Origin: Candidatus Omnitrophota bacterium
Lineage (GTDB): Bacteria > Omnitrophota > Gorgyraeia > Gygaellales > Profunditerraquicolaceae
Length of the DNA: 39,329 bases
NCBI GenBank assembly: GCA_026387265.1
Contig: JAPLLZ010000028.1
Coordinates: 5,009 to 44,337 of the forward strand
Direction of reading: 5' to 3'
Positions 25,008-34,511 of the stretch are shown piece after piece (position 1 is the first letter of the stretch; every line of letters begins with the position of its first letter). Below the pieces are notes generated by a model that was not told where the DNA came from, ran no database searches, and was given only the letters and a program-made list of their open reading frames with translations. A program made the position numbers and the translations under genes.

Positions 25008-25545
25008 TATCCTCCGTGTCCTTACGAATCTTTAGAACTATTTTTTGCATCTGCTTTAGTTCTTTTATAATTTTACCAGTACGCTTGCTATCAGCTAAGC
25101 TTTTTAGATTAATCTCTACATTAAAACAAGCGCAAACAAAAGCTGACTCCAATAAAACAGCAGCTACTGCCACATCGCTGATTAAATTAATATTACCCTT
25201 CTTGACTAACGACGGGCATAATTGCTGCGCCTGGCAACAAAGTTTGGCCAAGCGCAAAGGTACCGCCAGCATCTTTGCAGCATCCTTGCTTTGATAAGCC
25301 AACACATCTAAATCCACCAAGTCCAGAAAATATTTTCTTAATCTTTCAGATTTAGTTAATATTGCCTTTAACTCTTTCGTAAAGGCAGCATACTTGGGCT
25401 TGCCTAAGGTAAAATTAACTACCATACTCACTAAACCGGCAGCTAAAGCAGCATTTAAAGCCGCAGCTGATCCGCCTCCCGGAGCAGGCAGCCTGGCAGC
25501 AAGATCATTTAAATATTTAGTTAGGCTTTGATTTTTATATTTCAT
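24982..25545 (-). CDS. fchA: Methenyltetrahydrofolate cyclohydrolase / FTCD_C family protein
   Basis: Helical formiminotransferase-cyclodeaminase C-terminal family; in acetogens FchA acts as methenyl-THF cyclohydrolase. 187 residues. The N-terminal signature LPAPGGGSAAALNAALAAGL and the C-terminal NINLISDVAVAAVLLESAFV and NVEINLKSL are clear. In the middle LDVLAYQS runs directly into KDAAKMLAVPL; most relatives have about 20 more residues here (a VMxAYxLPK-type segment), so the protein is short by that amount. The frame is intact. ATG two bases behind the yraN stop; overlaps folD. Confidence 0.88.
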   Translation of the reverse strand: MKYKNQSLTKYLNDLAARLPAPGGGSAAALNAALAAGLVSMVVNFTLGKPKYAAFTKELKAILTKSERLRKYFLDLVDLDVLAYQSKDAAKMLAVPLRLAKLCCQAQQLCPSLVKKGNINLISDVAVAAVLLESAFVCACFNVEINLKSLADSKRTGKIIKELKQMQKIVLKIRKDTEDNVGKVIRR

Positions 25546-25547
25546 AT

Positions 25548-25928
25548 TTAAATTGTAAAATCCTGTTTTAATTCGAAGGCATCCCTGATTAAGGATATCT
25601 CCGGTTGATTATTTACATACAAAAGCGCAAGCACATCAAAACGCGCAGTATGCCCTAAAAGATTATTCAACTTTAAATAAGCAACCGCGACCCTGGAGAT
25701 CTGTTTTTGCTTTTGCGCAGAGACTGCTTCCTGAGGTGTTCCGAAATCAAGCGAATGCCTGGCTTTAATCTCCACAAAACAAATTGCCCCATTTTGCTGT
25801 GCGATAATATCAATTTCACCAAGCTTATTTCTATAGTTGCGCTCAAGAATTTTATAGCCTTGGGCTTTTAAAAACCTGGCGGCTGCATTTTCAGCAGCTT
25901 TTCCAAATTCTAAATTTCCTGACAACAC
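25548..25928 (-). CDS. yraN: YraN/UPF0102 family nuclease-like protein
   Basis: 126 residues with the restriction-endonuclease-like core of UPF0102: GKAAENAAARFLKAQGYKIL, then NYRNKLGEIDIIAQQNGAICFVEIKAR. GEIDI and EIK supply the PD-(D/E)XK-type acidic and lysine residues. Biological role is unresolved. The start is probably GTG 25928 or the adjacent TTG; it overlaps the rnhB end by 19 bases. The usual neighbour in bacteria is rnhB, as here. Confidence 0.93.
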   Translation of the reverse strand: MLSGNLEFGKAAENAAARFLKAQGYKILERNYRNKLGEIDIIAQQNGAICFVEIKARHSLDFGTPQEAVSAQKQKQISRVAVAYLKLNNLLGHTARFDVLALLYVNNQPEISLIRDAFELKQDFTI

Positions 25929-26524
25929 CTTAAAAAACTCTTTCTATGGATAGCGATCGGCCCTCTTTCTTTTAAAATAGCCCGATGCAATTGCGTAGGA
26001 TAACCTTTATGTTTAATAAATTCATACTGCGGATAAATTTTATGAAATGCGGCCATAATCTGATCACGCCGCTCTTTGGCCAGGATACTTGCTGCGGCAA
26101 TACTTAACGATTTACCATCTCCCCCCACAATACTTTGATAAGGTAAATCCAGCTTAAACCGCATATTACCGTCAATTAGCACAAAAGCGCGTTTTAGTTC
26201 CTTGTCGGTCAGCTGCTTAGTTACTCCTGCAATCGCCTTCTGCATAGCTAAAATTGTTGCTTGCAGGATATTAACCTGATCAATCTTAATATGGTTAACT
26301 GCGGCAATCGCGTATAAAGATTTGCTTTTTATTTCCACAAAAGCAGCTTGTCTTCTCGCCGGAGTTAATTTTTTTGAATCATCTATCCGGTGAACAAACT
26401 TAAAACTTTTTAAACAAACTGCCGCCGCCACTACCGGCCCGGCTAAAGGGCCGCGCCCTGCCTCATCTACGCCGATAATTAAATCGTAGCCTTTGTTTTT
26501 TAGCTTTCTTTCGTATGACAACAA
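25910..26524 (-). CDS. rnhB: Ribonuclease HII
   Basis: Cuts RNA-DNA hybrids and removes single ribonucleotides. 204 residues. The active-site signature GVDEAGRGPLAGPVV places Asp20 and Glu21; the other acidic residues are in VLIDGN and in the SIAAASILAKERRDQ region. The C-terminal YPQYEFIKHKGYPTQLH is standard. The start is TTG (26524 or the next codon), directly behind the rplS stop without a clear Shine-Dalgarno, so it probably relies on coupling. Confidence 0.95.
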   Translation of the reverse strand: MLSYERKLKNKGYDLIIGVDEAGRGPLAGPVVAAAVCLKSFKFVHRIDDSKKLTPARRQAAFVEIKSKSLYAIAAVNHIKIDQVNILQATILAMQKAIAGVTKQLTDKELKRAFVLIDGNMRFKLDLPYQSIVGGDGKSLSIAAASILAKERRDQIMAAFHKIYPQYEFIKHKGYPTQLHRAILKERGPIAIHRKSFLRCCQEI

Positions 26525-26525
26525 C

Positions 26526-26879
26526 TTAAGCTTTTTCTTCTTTGCTTTCTATTTTAGTAGCGTGTTTACCAATCTTCTCTCTTAAATAGTAAAGCTTAGC
26601 TCTTTTTACCTTACCCAAACGAATAATTTCAATACTGTCGATAACCGGAGAATAAAGCGGAAACACCCTTTCTACCCCCTCGCCGGAAGAAACTTTTCTT
26701 ACGGTAAAATTAAGTTTAGTACCCGATCCGCTCTTAGCAATCACCACGCCTTCAAAAGGGTGAAGACGAAATTTATCCGGCCCCTCAGGAATTCTGGTAA
26801 GCACTTTAACCGTATCTCCGACATTAACCGCCGGCATCTCTTTCTTCGTAAATTTTGCCTCAATTGATTTGATATCCAT
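26526..26879 (-). CDS. rplS: 50S ribosomal protein L19
   Basis: 117 residues. The core PAVNVGDTVKVLTRIPEG, the FEGVVIAKSG segment and the C-terminal VKRAKLYYLREKIGKHA are the L19 signature. ATG 26879 is chosen over an upstream in-frame start at 26909 because GGAGG (26892-26888) is eight bases before it. It follows trmD, the common order trmD-rplS, but the rpsP and rimM partners are absent; tgt and queA occupy the upstream side. Confidence 0.97.
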   Translation of the reverse strand: MDIKSIEAKFTKKEMPAVNVGDTVKVLTRIPEGPDKFRLHPFEGVVIAKSGSGTKLNFTVRKVSSGEGVERVFPLYSPVIDSIEIIRLGKVKRAKLYYLREKIGKHATKIESKEEKA

Positions 26880-26901
26880 TACTACTTCCTCCTTGAATGA
26901 T

Positions 26902-26944
26902 TCCGCCATAAATCGTGGCGGACGAATTTGAGCACCGCATGCTC
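26902..26944. repeat. Palindromes between trmD and rplS
   Basis: TCCGCCA (26902-26908) pairs with 26916-26922 around a 7-base loop. This is the third member of the CCCGCCA palindrome family. Next to it GAGCA (26930-26934) pairs with TGCTC (26940-26944). The leading AATTTGAGCACC is shared with the element at 20563. The first hairpin sits upstream of the rplS ribosome site, so it could mildly affect rplS translation. Confidence 0.6.
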
Positions 26945-26965
26945 TTGTTTAACGAAATCCTTTTC

Positions 26966-28752
<1,787 letters not shown>

Positions 28753-28780
28753 TTAATATGACGAACATTTCATTTTTATT

Positions 28781-28794
28781 GTAGAGACACAAAA
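28781..28794. repeat. Half copy of the GTAGAGAC palindrome ahead of tgt
   Basis: GTAGAGACACAAAA at 28781-28794 differs at one base from the left arm of the perfect palindrome at 13861, but the right arm is missing. It is probably a decayed copy. The rest of the 28750-28825 gap shows no convincing promoter. Confidence 0.5.
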
Positions 28795-28825
28795 CCTTCC
28801 CTTTGCATAACTTTACAAAATCAAC

Positions 28826-29818
28826 CTAAACAATCAACATCGCGTCGCCATAACTATAAAACCGGTATTTATGATCTATCGCCTCTTGATACGCCTTCAT
28901 CATTAATTCTTTACCACCAAAAGCACAAACCAACATTAAAAGGGTAGTCATAGGCAAGTGAAAATTAGTCAATAAACAGTCTACTAATGCAAATTTATAC
29001 CCCGGATAGATAAATAAATCTGTATTACCTTCTTTACGCCCAGTGACATAAGTTTCTAATGCCCGCAGGCTGGTTGTGCCAACAGCAATAACACGCCCCT
29101 TATCCGCCTTTACTTTATTCAACGCGGCGATAGTAGGATCAGGAACTGAAAAAAATTCCGGCTCCATTTTGTGCTCAGTAATATTTTCACATTTTACCGG
29201 GCGAAACGTACCCAACCCGACATGCAATGTAACATAACCCAGGTTTACTCCCGCGTCATGAATTTCTTTAAGTATTTCTTGAGTAAAATGCAGGCCGGCG
29301 GTAGGCGAAGCAAGCGCACCTTCATTTTTTGCATAAACCGTCTGATAATAAACTGTATCTAAATCTTCAGGCGCCCGTTTAATATAAGGCGGCAAAGGAA
29401 CAATTCCAAAACTATAAATCTGGTCTGCATCCGCTTGCTTAAAACTAATTTGCCCCCGGCTGCTAATCGTGCCGATTACAGAACCTGAAGCAAAAAGAAT
29501 CTTTTCCCCGGTTTTTGTGCGACTAGGCTGCACTAAACAAGAGAATGTTGTTCCGTTAAGACGGCGGGTAAGTAAGATTTCGACTCTGCCGCCGGTTGTC
29601 TTTTTCCCCATTAAACGGCAATGCAAAACTTTTGTATCATTAAGCAACAGCAAATCGTTCTTTTTTAAAAACCCGATAATATCCTTAAACACCCCGTGAG
29701 TAATCTGCCCAGTTTTGCGGTTTACCGTTAAGAGGCGTGCCTCTTCTCTTTTTTTCAAAGGGTATTGCGCAATCAATTCCTTGGGGAGAGGATAATCAAA
29801 TTCAGAAAGTTTTAACAT
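28826..29818 (-). CDS. queA: S-adenosylmethionine:tRNA ribosyltransferase-isomerase
   Basis: Converts preQ1-tRNA to epoxyqueuosine-tRNA using the ribosyl part of SAM. 330 residues, slightly short because one variable loop near residues 100-125 is compact. Motifs: FDYPLPKELIAQYPL, LLLNDTKVLHCRL, GIVPLPPYIKR, ALASPTAGLHFT, VTLHVGLGTFRPV, VIAVGTTSLRALE and LLTNFHLPMTTLL. It precedes tgt in the operon. The 57-base leader holds two overlapping hairpins and no Shine-Dalgarno. Confidence 0.96.
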   Translation of the reverse strand: MLKLSEFDYPLPKELIAQYPLKKREEARLLTVNRKTGQITHGVFKDIIGFLKKNDLLLLNDTKVLHCRLMGKKTTGGRVEILLTRRLNGTTFSCLVQPSRTKTGEKILFASGSVIGTISSRGQISFKQADADQIYSFGIVPLPPYIKRAPEDLDTVYYQTVYAKNEGALASPTAGLHFTQEILKEIHDAGVNLGYVTLHVGLGTFRPVKCENITEHKMEPEFFSVPDPTIAALNKVKADKGRVIAVGTTSLRALETYVTGRKEGNTDLFIYPGYKFALVDCLLTNFHLPMTTLLMLVCAFGGKELMMKAYQEAIDHKYRFYSYGDAMLIV

Positions 29819-29828
29819 AAAAATATTA

Positions 29829-29874
29829 ACAGCGTTATTGCTTAAAAAATAACCGCTGTCCCACTATAAGACAG
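29829..29874. repeat. Overlapping, mutually exclusive hairpins ahead of queA
   Basis: One stem pairs ACAGCGTTATT (29829-29839) with AATAACCGCTGT (29848-29859, one bulged base). The other pairs CTGTC (29856-29860) with GACAG (29870-29874). They share 29856-29859, so both cannot form fully. On the minus transcript the larger hairpin comes second and is followed by a T-rich stretch just before the queA ATG. Confidence 0.5.
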
Positions 29875-29875
29875 G

Positions 29876-31054
29876 TTAATTCAAGTAGCTTATAATTTGA
29901 TCGGTTAAATCGTCAATGGAATAAAGTACTATGCCGTCTGGAGCCAGATCGCTAACCAAACGGAATTGATTAAAAAATAAATCCGGGGCGTCTTTCATCA
30001 GATAAGCGCCTAAGCCGACATAAATTTTCCTTTTACCGCGATGGCCTAAACTAGATTTTATTGTTTCTTTAATAAACTGATTGTCTTTAGTGTAGGACAT
30101 TAATACTACGTAATCGATAATCCCCTCTTCCAACCAAACCGACCAATCCTGGAATGCATTACTATATGCACGCTCCACAACCGGAATAACTGCGCAAGAA
30201 ACCACTAAACTGGGAGACTTTACTTTAACCAGACTGGATATCTTACGCACTAACTCCGTAACCTGCTGGCGCCTCCAATTATCCCAAGCCAAATACTCAT
30301 CTTCATTGTTTAACGCATCAAGAACATTAATTCCGGTTTTCTCGCGGAAGCGTTCCACATTTACCGATCCATAACCATAGGTTAGCCCGAATTTATTAAA
30401 TCGGGAGCCGGGAACAAACGGAACAGGAGATGGATAACGCATATAATCCAAGTGTATCCCGCTAAATAACGGGTAACGGTTAATAATCTCATTAATAATC
30501 GTTAAAATATAAGCCTCAACCTTTGGATCGCCAGGCTCTAAAAATATCATATCCTCCCTTAAATAATATTTATCTAATTCAAGATTATTAGAAGTTTTTG
30601 ATGTCCTTTGATACTGATCACGGGTAAGTATGGAGCGGCCATATTTATTTAATATGTCCGCTTTTTCATTCTTACCTAAACCTAAAATATTCACCCAGGC
30701 GAAAACTTTAATATTGTTTTGTCCAGCTTCCCTTAATAATAAATCCAGCGTATCTAATCCTGCGGAAGCAACCATCTGGTCATATTTTGTTTTATCACAA
30801 ATTTTTGAATCATAATAAGCATTCCCGGACTGAAAAATCTGCAGATAAATCTCATTTATTTTGGCTTTATTGCATTGGGAAATCAGGTTACGTACTCCCT
30901 GTTCAGAATAAAGCATCCTTTTGCTGGAAAATACCGATACCCAGATGCCGCGAGCGGCGGAGGCTTGAGCTTGAGGTTGAACATCTTCAGCCTGGACTGT
31001 TTTAAACCCAAATATGCAACAAAATAAAAATATGAGCAGTATCTTATTTTTCAT
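29876..31054 (-). CDS. Secreted GHL10-family (glycosyl hydrolase-like) protein
   Basis: 392 residues with a signal peptide (KNKILLIFLFCCIFGFKTVQA, cleavage near 22). The remainder is a TIM-barrel protein of the GHL10 / DUF187 type. It begins with RGIWVSVFSSKRML and has YLQIFQSGNAYYDSK, VFAWVNILGLGK, the conserved SGIHLDYMRYPSP and, near the end, DYVVLMSYTKDN and GLGAYL. The family is thought to act on cell-wall or other polysaccharides; substrate is not predictable here. AAGGAG lies nine bases before the ATG. It separates queH/ruvB from queA. Confidence 0.85.
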   Translation of the reverse strand: MKNKILLIFLFCCIFGFKTVQAEDVQPQAQASAARGIWVSVFSSKRMLYSEQGVRNLISQCNKAKINEIYLQIFQSGNAYYDSKICDKTKYDQMVASAGLDTLDLLLREAGQNNIKVFAWVNILGLGKNEKADILNKYGRSILTRDQYQRTSKTSNNLELDKYYLREDMIFLEPGDPKVEAYILTIINEIINRYPLFSGIHLDYMRYPSPVPFVPGSRFNKFGLTYGYGSVNVERFREKTGINVLDALNNEDEYLAWDNWRRQQVTELVRKISSLVKVKSPSLVVSCAVIPVVERAYSNAFQDWSVWLEEGIIDYVVLMSYTKDNQFIKETIKSSLGHRGKRKIYVGLGAYLMKDAPDLFFNQFRLVSDLAPDGIVLYSIDDLTDQIISYLN

Positions 31055-31108
31055 TTCCGCTTACTCCTTACGTAAATATACAACTGCTTTTCCTGCGGCC
31101 GGTAAAAC

Positions 31109-31633
31109 TTAAGGCTGCATTGAATACTGGCAGCCACAATACTTCTGACGGTAAATTCCCCTATTTCTAGCTTCTACCTGCGCCTGCTTAAAACCAGACC
31201 GGAAATCTTCATAATAAAAATCAATACCAATTTCCCGGCTGATTTGTTCTCCTGCCTGTTTAAGCAACTCGTGGTTCTGATATGGACTGACCAACAGAGT
31301 AGTGCTGAATGCGCTAAAACCTTTTTGCTTAGCGTGCTTGGCAGTTTTACGTAAACGCAATGACCAGCAAATTACACAACGCTCAGATACAGGTAGATTT
31401 TCTTGAGGACAAACGGCTTGTAAAAATTCTAATTCCCTATATTCAGGGTATTCAACTTCCAGTAAAAATTCCTGGCTTAAAACTTTCACCCCTTCAAGGC
31501 GCCGCTCGTATTCAACAGGCGGATAAATATTAGGGTTATAATAAAATCCACTGATTGCAAACCCCTGGTCTTTTAACCGGTTAAAAGGATAGATTAAACA
31601 AGGCCCGCAGCAGATATGCAGTAGGATATCCAT
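31109..31633 (-). CDS. queH: Epoxyqueuosine reductase QueH
   Basis: Last step of queuosine synthesis; the DUF208 enzyme that replaces QueG in many bacteria. 174 residues. The metal and cluster cysteines are visible: ICCGPC at residues 7-12, the pair in CVICWSLRLRKTA, and YCGCQYS near the C-terminus. FYYNPNIYPPVEYERR and FSTTLLVSPYQNHE are family motifs. It sits 10 bases after ruvB and upstream of queA and tgt, which supports the assignment. Confidence 0.93.
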   Translation of the reverse strand: MDILLHICCGPCLIYPFNRLKDQGFAISGFYYNPNIYPPVEYERRLEGVKVLSQEFLLEVEYPEYRELEFLQAVCPQENLPVSERCVICWSLRLRKTAKHAKQKGFSAFSTTLLVSPYQNHELLKQAGEQISREIGIDFYYEDFRSGFKQAQVEARNRGIYRQKYCGCQYSMQP

Positions 31634-31642
31634 TTAAAACAA

Positions 31643-32698
31643 CTAAAAAATTTCTTCCTGTTGTTCCTGGTTGAACTTTAACCCAAAATGTTCAAAAGCT
31701 TTACGCGTAGCGATCCTGCCGCGCGAAGTACGCTTTAAGTATCCCGCCATTAAAAGATACGGTTCAACGGCATCTTCAATCGTATCGACTTCTTCATTAA
31801 GGCTGGCAGCTAACGATTCAATCCCCACCGGCCCGCCGTTAAATGACTCCAAAATAAATTTTAAAACTTTACGGTCCAGATCATCAAAACCTGCCTGATC
31901 AATACCCAACTCATTAAGAATCTTGGAGGCGCAAGTCAAGTTAACATTTTCAATTTTTAAAACCTGGGCATAGTCTCTGACCCGGCGTAAGAGCCGGTTG
32001 GCAATCCGCGGAGTGCCGCGTGAGCGCTTGGCAATTTCCAAAGTTGCCTCATCATCAATCTTTACCGCTAATAATTGACTAGAATTTTTTATAATTTTAG
32101 CCAGGTCTTCAATTTTATAAAAATCCAAGCTATAAAATATACCGAACCTGCCTCTAAGCGGAGCCGCCAAAAGCCCGGAGCGCGTAGTTGCCCCGATTAA
32201 AGTAAATGGTTTAAGATTAAACTTGATAGTTTTAGCGTAGGGGCCTTTATCAATTACAAAATCAATCTGAAAACTTTCCATTGCCGGGTACAGAAATTCT
32301 TCAACCACCTTGGACATCCGGTGTATCTCATCAATAAATAAAATATCTCCGCTCTCCAGATTAGTTAATATGCCGATTAAATCCCCGGCCCGCTCAATCG
32401 CCGGTCCGCTGGTAGCGGTAATTTTCGCCCCCATTTCATGAGCAATAATATGCGATAAAGAAGTTTTACCTAATCCCGGAGGACCGCTCAAAAGTACATG
32501 CTCCAAAGGTTCATTTCTCTCTTTGGCAGCCTGAATAGAAATCTTTAAATTATCTACGATATCTTTATGGCCGACAAACTCGGTAAACTTTTTTGGCCTT
32601 AAGGATATATTCAGGACTACATCCTCTTCGGATTCCTTAGTATCGGTAACAATAGGATTATTGGCCTTCAGCAGTGTGTGTCTGGTCTCTTCGCTCAT
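31643..32698 (-). CDS. ruvB: Holliday junction branch migration ATPase RuvB
   Basis: Hexameric AAA+ motor. 351 residues. Walker A GPPGLGKTS at 72-80, Walker B LFIDEIHRM near 120, sensor ATTRSGLL, arginine finger region PLRGRFGI and the C-terminal winged helix FNGGPVGIESLAASLNEE. The ATG lies 41 bases inside the scpA end, giving an N-terminal tail of about 30 residues, a little longer than usual. ruvA and ruvC are not in the window. Confidence 0.97.
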   Translation of the reverse strand: MSEETRHTLLKANNPIVTDTKESEEDVVLNISLRPKKFTEFVGHKDIVDNLKISIQAAKERNEPLEHVLLSGPPGLGKTSLSHIIAHEMGAKITATSGPAIERAGDLIGILTNLESGDILFIDEIHRMSKVVEEFLYPAMESFQIDFVIDKGPYAKTIKFNLKPFTLIGATTRSGLLAAPLRGRFGIFYSLDFYKIEDLAKIIKNSSQLLAVKIDDEATLEIAKRSRGTPRIANRLLRRVRDYAQVLKIENVNLTCASKILNELGIDQAGFDDLDRKVLKFILESFNGGPVGIESLAASLNEEVDTIEDAVEPYLLMAGYLKRTSRGRIATRKAFEHFGLKFNQEQQEEIF

Positions 32699-33431
32699 AG
32701 GGAATAATATTTTCTTTATTTCTGGATATGACTATATCTTCAAATTCTAAATTTTGACGGGCGATGATTTCTTTCATTTTTGCCAGTTCCAAAATTGCTA
32801 AAAAGATTACCACAATTTCCAGCTTGCTCTTGGTTTTAGCGAATAACTCCGACAGCTTAACCTCTGTTTGCACTAAAAGCAAATGCAGGATATCATGAAC
32901 CTTCTGCTCAACAGTGTACTGATCTTTGATTACCTCATAAAAAACTTCACGGGGGACATCTTTTAGTGCCTGCGAAAAAGCACTAATTAAATCAAAAATG
33001 CTGGCTTCAAAAGTTACTTCCTGCTTATCCGGAGTTTTGCTATCCAAAGGTTCTTCGCTCTTGGGGCGTTTAAAAACCTCCTGCTGGCTGATTTCCCTTT
33101 GTTTTAAGTTTTCGGCGATTTGTTTAAATTTTTCATACTCTAGCAGCCTTTTTACTAATTCTGCGCGCGGATCCTCTTCTTCTTCCAGAGCCGCCAGCTC
33201 TTCGGCCGGAAGAAGCATCTTAGATTTTATCTGCATCAGCGTAGCCGCCATCACCAAGAATTCACCGACAATATTTAAATCCAAAAGCTGCATCAAATTA
33301 ATATATTCTAAATACTGCTGAGTAACCTTGGCAATCGGTATATCATAAATATTCAGATGGTCTTTTTTTACTAAATATAACAGTAAATCCAACGGCCCTT
33401 CAAACATATCCAGGCGGATTTTATAGTTCAC
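32658..33431 (-). CDS. scpA: Segregation and condensation protein A
   Basis: Kleisin subunit of the SMC condensin complex. 257 residues. The N-terminal MFEGPLDLLLYLVKKDHLNIYDIPIAKVTQQYLEY and the following LVMAATLMQIKSKMLLP are the ScpA signature; the C-terminal winged helix (LSELFAKTKSKLEIVVIFLAILELAK) binds SMC. It starts at GTG 33431 with AAGG six bases upstream. That ribosome site is complementary to a sequence about 60 bases upstream. The usual partner scpB does not follow; ruvB does. Confidence 0.95.
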   Translation of the reverse strand: MNYKIRLDMFEGPLDLLLYLVKKDHLNIYDIPIAKVTQQYLEYINLMQLLDLNIVGEFLVMAATLMQIKSKMLLPAEELAALEEEEDPRAELVKRLLEYEKFKQIAENLKQREISQQEVFKRPKSEEPLDSKTPDKQEVTFEASIFDLISAFSQALKDVPREVFYEVIKDQYTVEQKVHDILHLLLVQTEVKLSELFAKTKSKLEIVVIFLAILELAKMKEIIARQNLEFEDIVISRNKENIIPYERRDQTHTAEGQ

Positions 33432-33508
33432 CCCGCACCTTCTCTCTTATTTAATTTATTTAACCAATTGACTTTAATAGTTGAATTCATAGGAGGTGCG
33501 GGGTTCAT
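33428..33508 (-). CDS. Possible 26-residue leader ORF between trpS and scpA
   Basis: ATG at 33508 directly behind the trpS stop opens a 26-codon frame (MNPAPPMNSTIKVNWLNKLN, then KREGAG) whose TGA overlaps the scpA GTG as GTGA. The arrangement would allow coupling to scpA. No good Shine-Dalgarno precedes it, and parts of it are the arms of an inverted repeat, so it may be chance. Confidence 0.25.
   Translation of the reverse strand: MNPAPPMNSTIKVNWLNKLNKREGAG
33431..33503 (-). promoter_or_regulatory. Inverted repeat that can mask the scpA ribosome binding site
   Basis: CCCCGCACCT at 33431-33440 is exactly complementary to 33494-33503, and pairing extends by about three more bases with one mismatch. 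On the transcript the downstream arm contains the scpA AAGG and reaches the GTG start. Folding would therefore cover the ribosome site, while translation through the intervening 26-codon frame would open it. Confidence 0.5.
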
Positions 33509-33509
33509 A

Positions 33510-34493
33510 TTAAATCTTAAGCAGTTCCCTCACCTGCGCAATGGTTTTTTCAGCTACCAACAATGCCTTTTGCTTACCAGCAGATAAAATCTCATAGATA
33601 TACTTTTTGTCTTTTTCTAAAGCCTGCCTTTTCTCCTGAATCGGCATTAACAAATCAACCAGTAAAGCAGCTAATTCTTTTTTACATTCCGTACAACCAA
33701 TCGCACCTTTCGTGCAACGATCATGAACTTTTTGCTTAAAATGAGAAGAAAATGCCGCATAATAAGAAAAAACACTGCATTTATCCGGATGCCCGCAATC
33801 TGTAACGCGAATACGCTCTGGATCGGTAAACATGCCCTGCACCTTTTTACGGATAATCTCGGGTGCATCAGAAAGAGAAATATAATTATTATAACTTTTA
33901 CTCATTTTACGTCCATCCAACCCCAGAAGTCGGGTAGTCTGAGCAAGCAAAGCCTTAGGCTCCGGAAAACATTCTGTCTTGTATAGATGATTAAACTTAC
34001 GCACAATCTGCCGGGTCAACTCTAAATGCGGTAGCTGATCTTCACCTACAGGCACGCCATCAGCCTTATAAAGTAAGATATCCGCAGCTTGTAAAACCGG
34101 ATAACCTAAAAAAGCATATGTACTTAAATCACGGTTATCTACCTGGCGCAGCTGTTCTTTATAGGTGGGGCAACGTTCAAGCAAGCCCAAAGGAGTAATT
34201 AGAGAAAGAATGAAAGAAAGTTCAAGATGCTGGGGGACTTGCGATTGAATAAAAATAGCGGATTTCTCAGGATCAATCCCACAAGATAACCAATCAATAG
34301 CATTGTCCAGCATGTTGGCTTTAAGTTCAGCTGGATTTTCATATTCAGACATCAATGCGTGCCAATCAGCAATCATAAAAAAACATTCGTACTCTTCTTG
34401 CAATTTAGTCCAGTTAGTCAAAGCACCCACTAAGTGGCCAAGGTGTAATTTGCCTGTAGGACGCATTCCGCTGAATATTCGTTTTTTAGCCAT
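33510..34493 (-). CDS. trpS: Tryptophanyl-tRNA synthetase
   Basis: Charges tRNA-Trp. 327 residues. The HIGH-type motif is PTGKLHLGHLVGAL (residues 12-25), KMSKS is intact in GLDGRKMSKSYNN near 195, and AFLGYPVLQAADILLY and PVGEDQLPHLELTRQI are conserved. It is not next to the trp biosynthesis genes, which are 23 kb downstream. The gap to infB is filled by the CTAAA-rich repeat. No Shine-Dalgarno is visible. Confidence 0.97.
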   Translation of the reverse strand: MAKKRIFSGMRPTGKLHLGHLVGALTNWTKLQEEYECFFMIADWHALMSEYENPAELKANMLDNAIDWLSCGIDPEKSAIFIQSQVPQHLELSFILSLITPLGLLERCPTYKEQLRQVDNRDLSTYAFLGYPVLQAADILLYKADGVPVGEDQLPHLELTRQIVRKFNHLYKTECFPEPKALLAQTTRLLGLDGRKMSKSYNNYISLSDAPEIIRKKVQGMFTDPERIRVTDCGHPDKCSVFSYYAAFSSHFKQKVHDRCTKGAIGCTECKKELAALLVDLLMPIQEKRQALEKDKKYIYEILSAGKQKALLVAEKTIAQVRELLKI

Positions 34494-34511
34494 ATTTTAG
34501 TTTTTTATATA

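Noticed and set aside
29820-29875. preQ1 riboswitch ahead of queA
   Set aside because: The C-rich loop and A-rich tail of the preQ1-I consensus could not be placed on the stems; only competing hairpins are supported.
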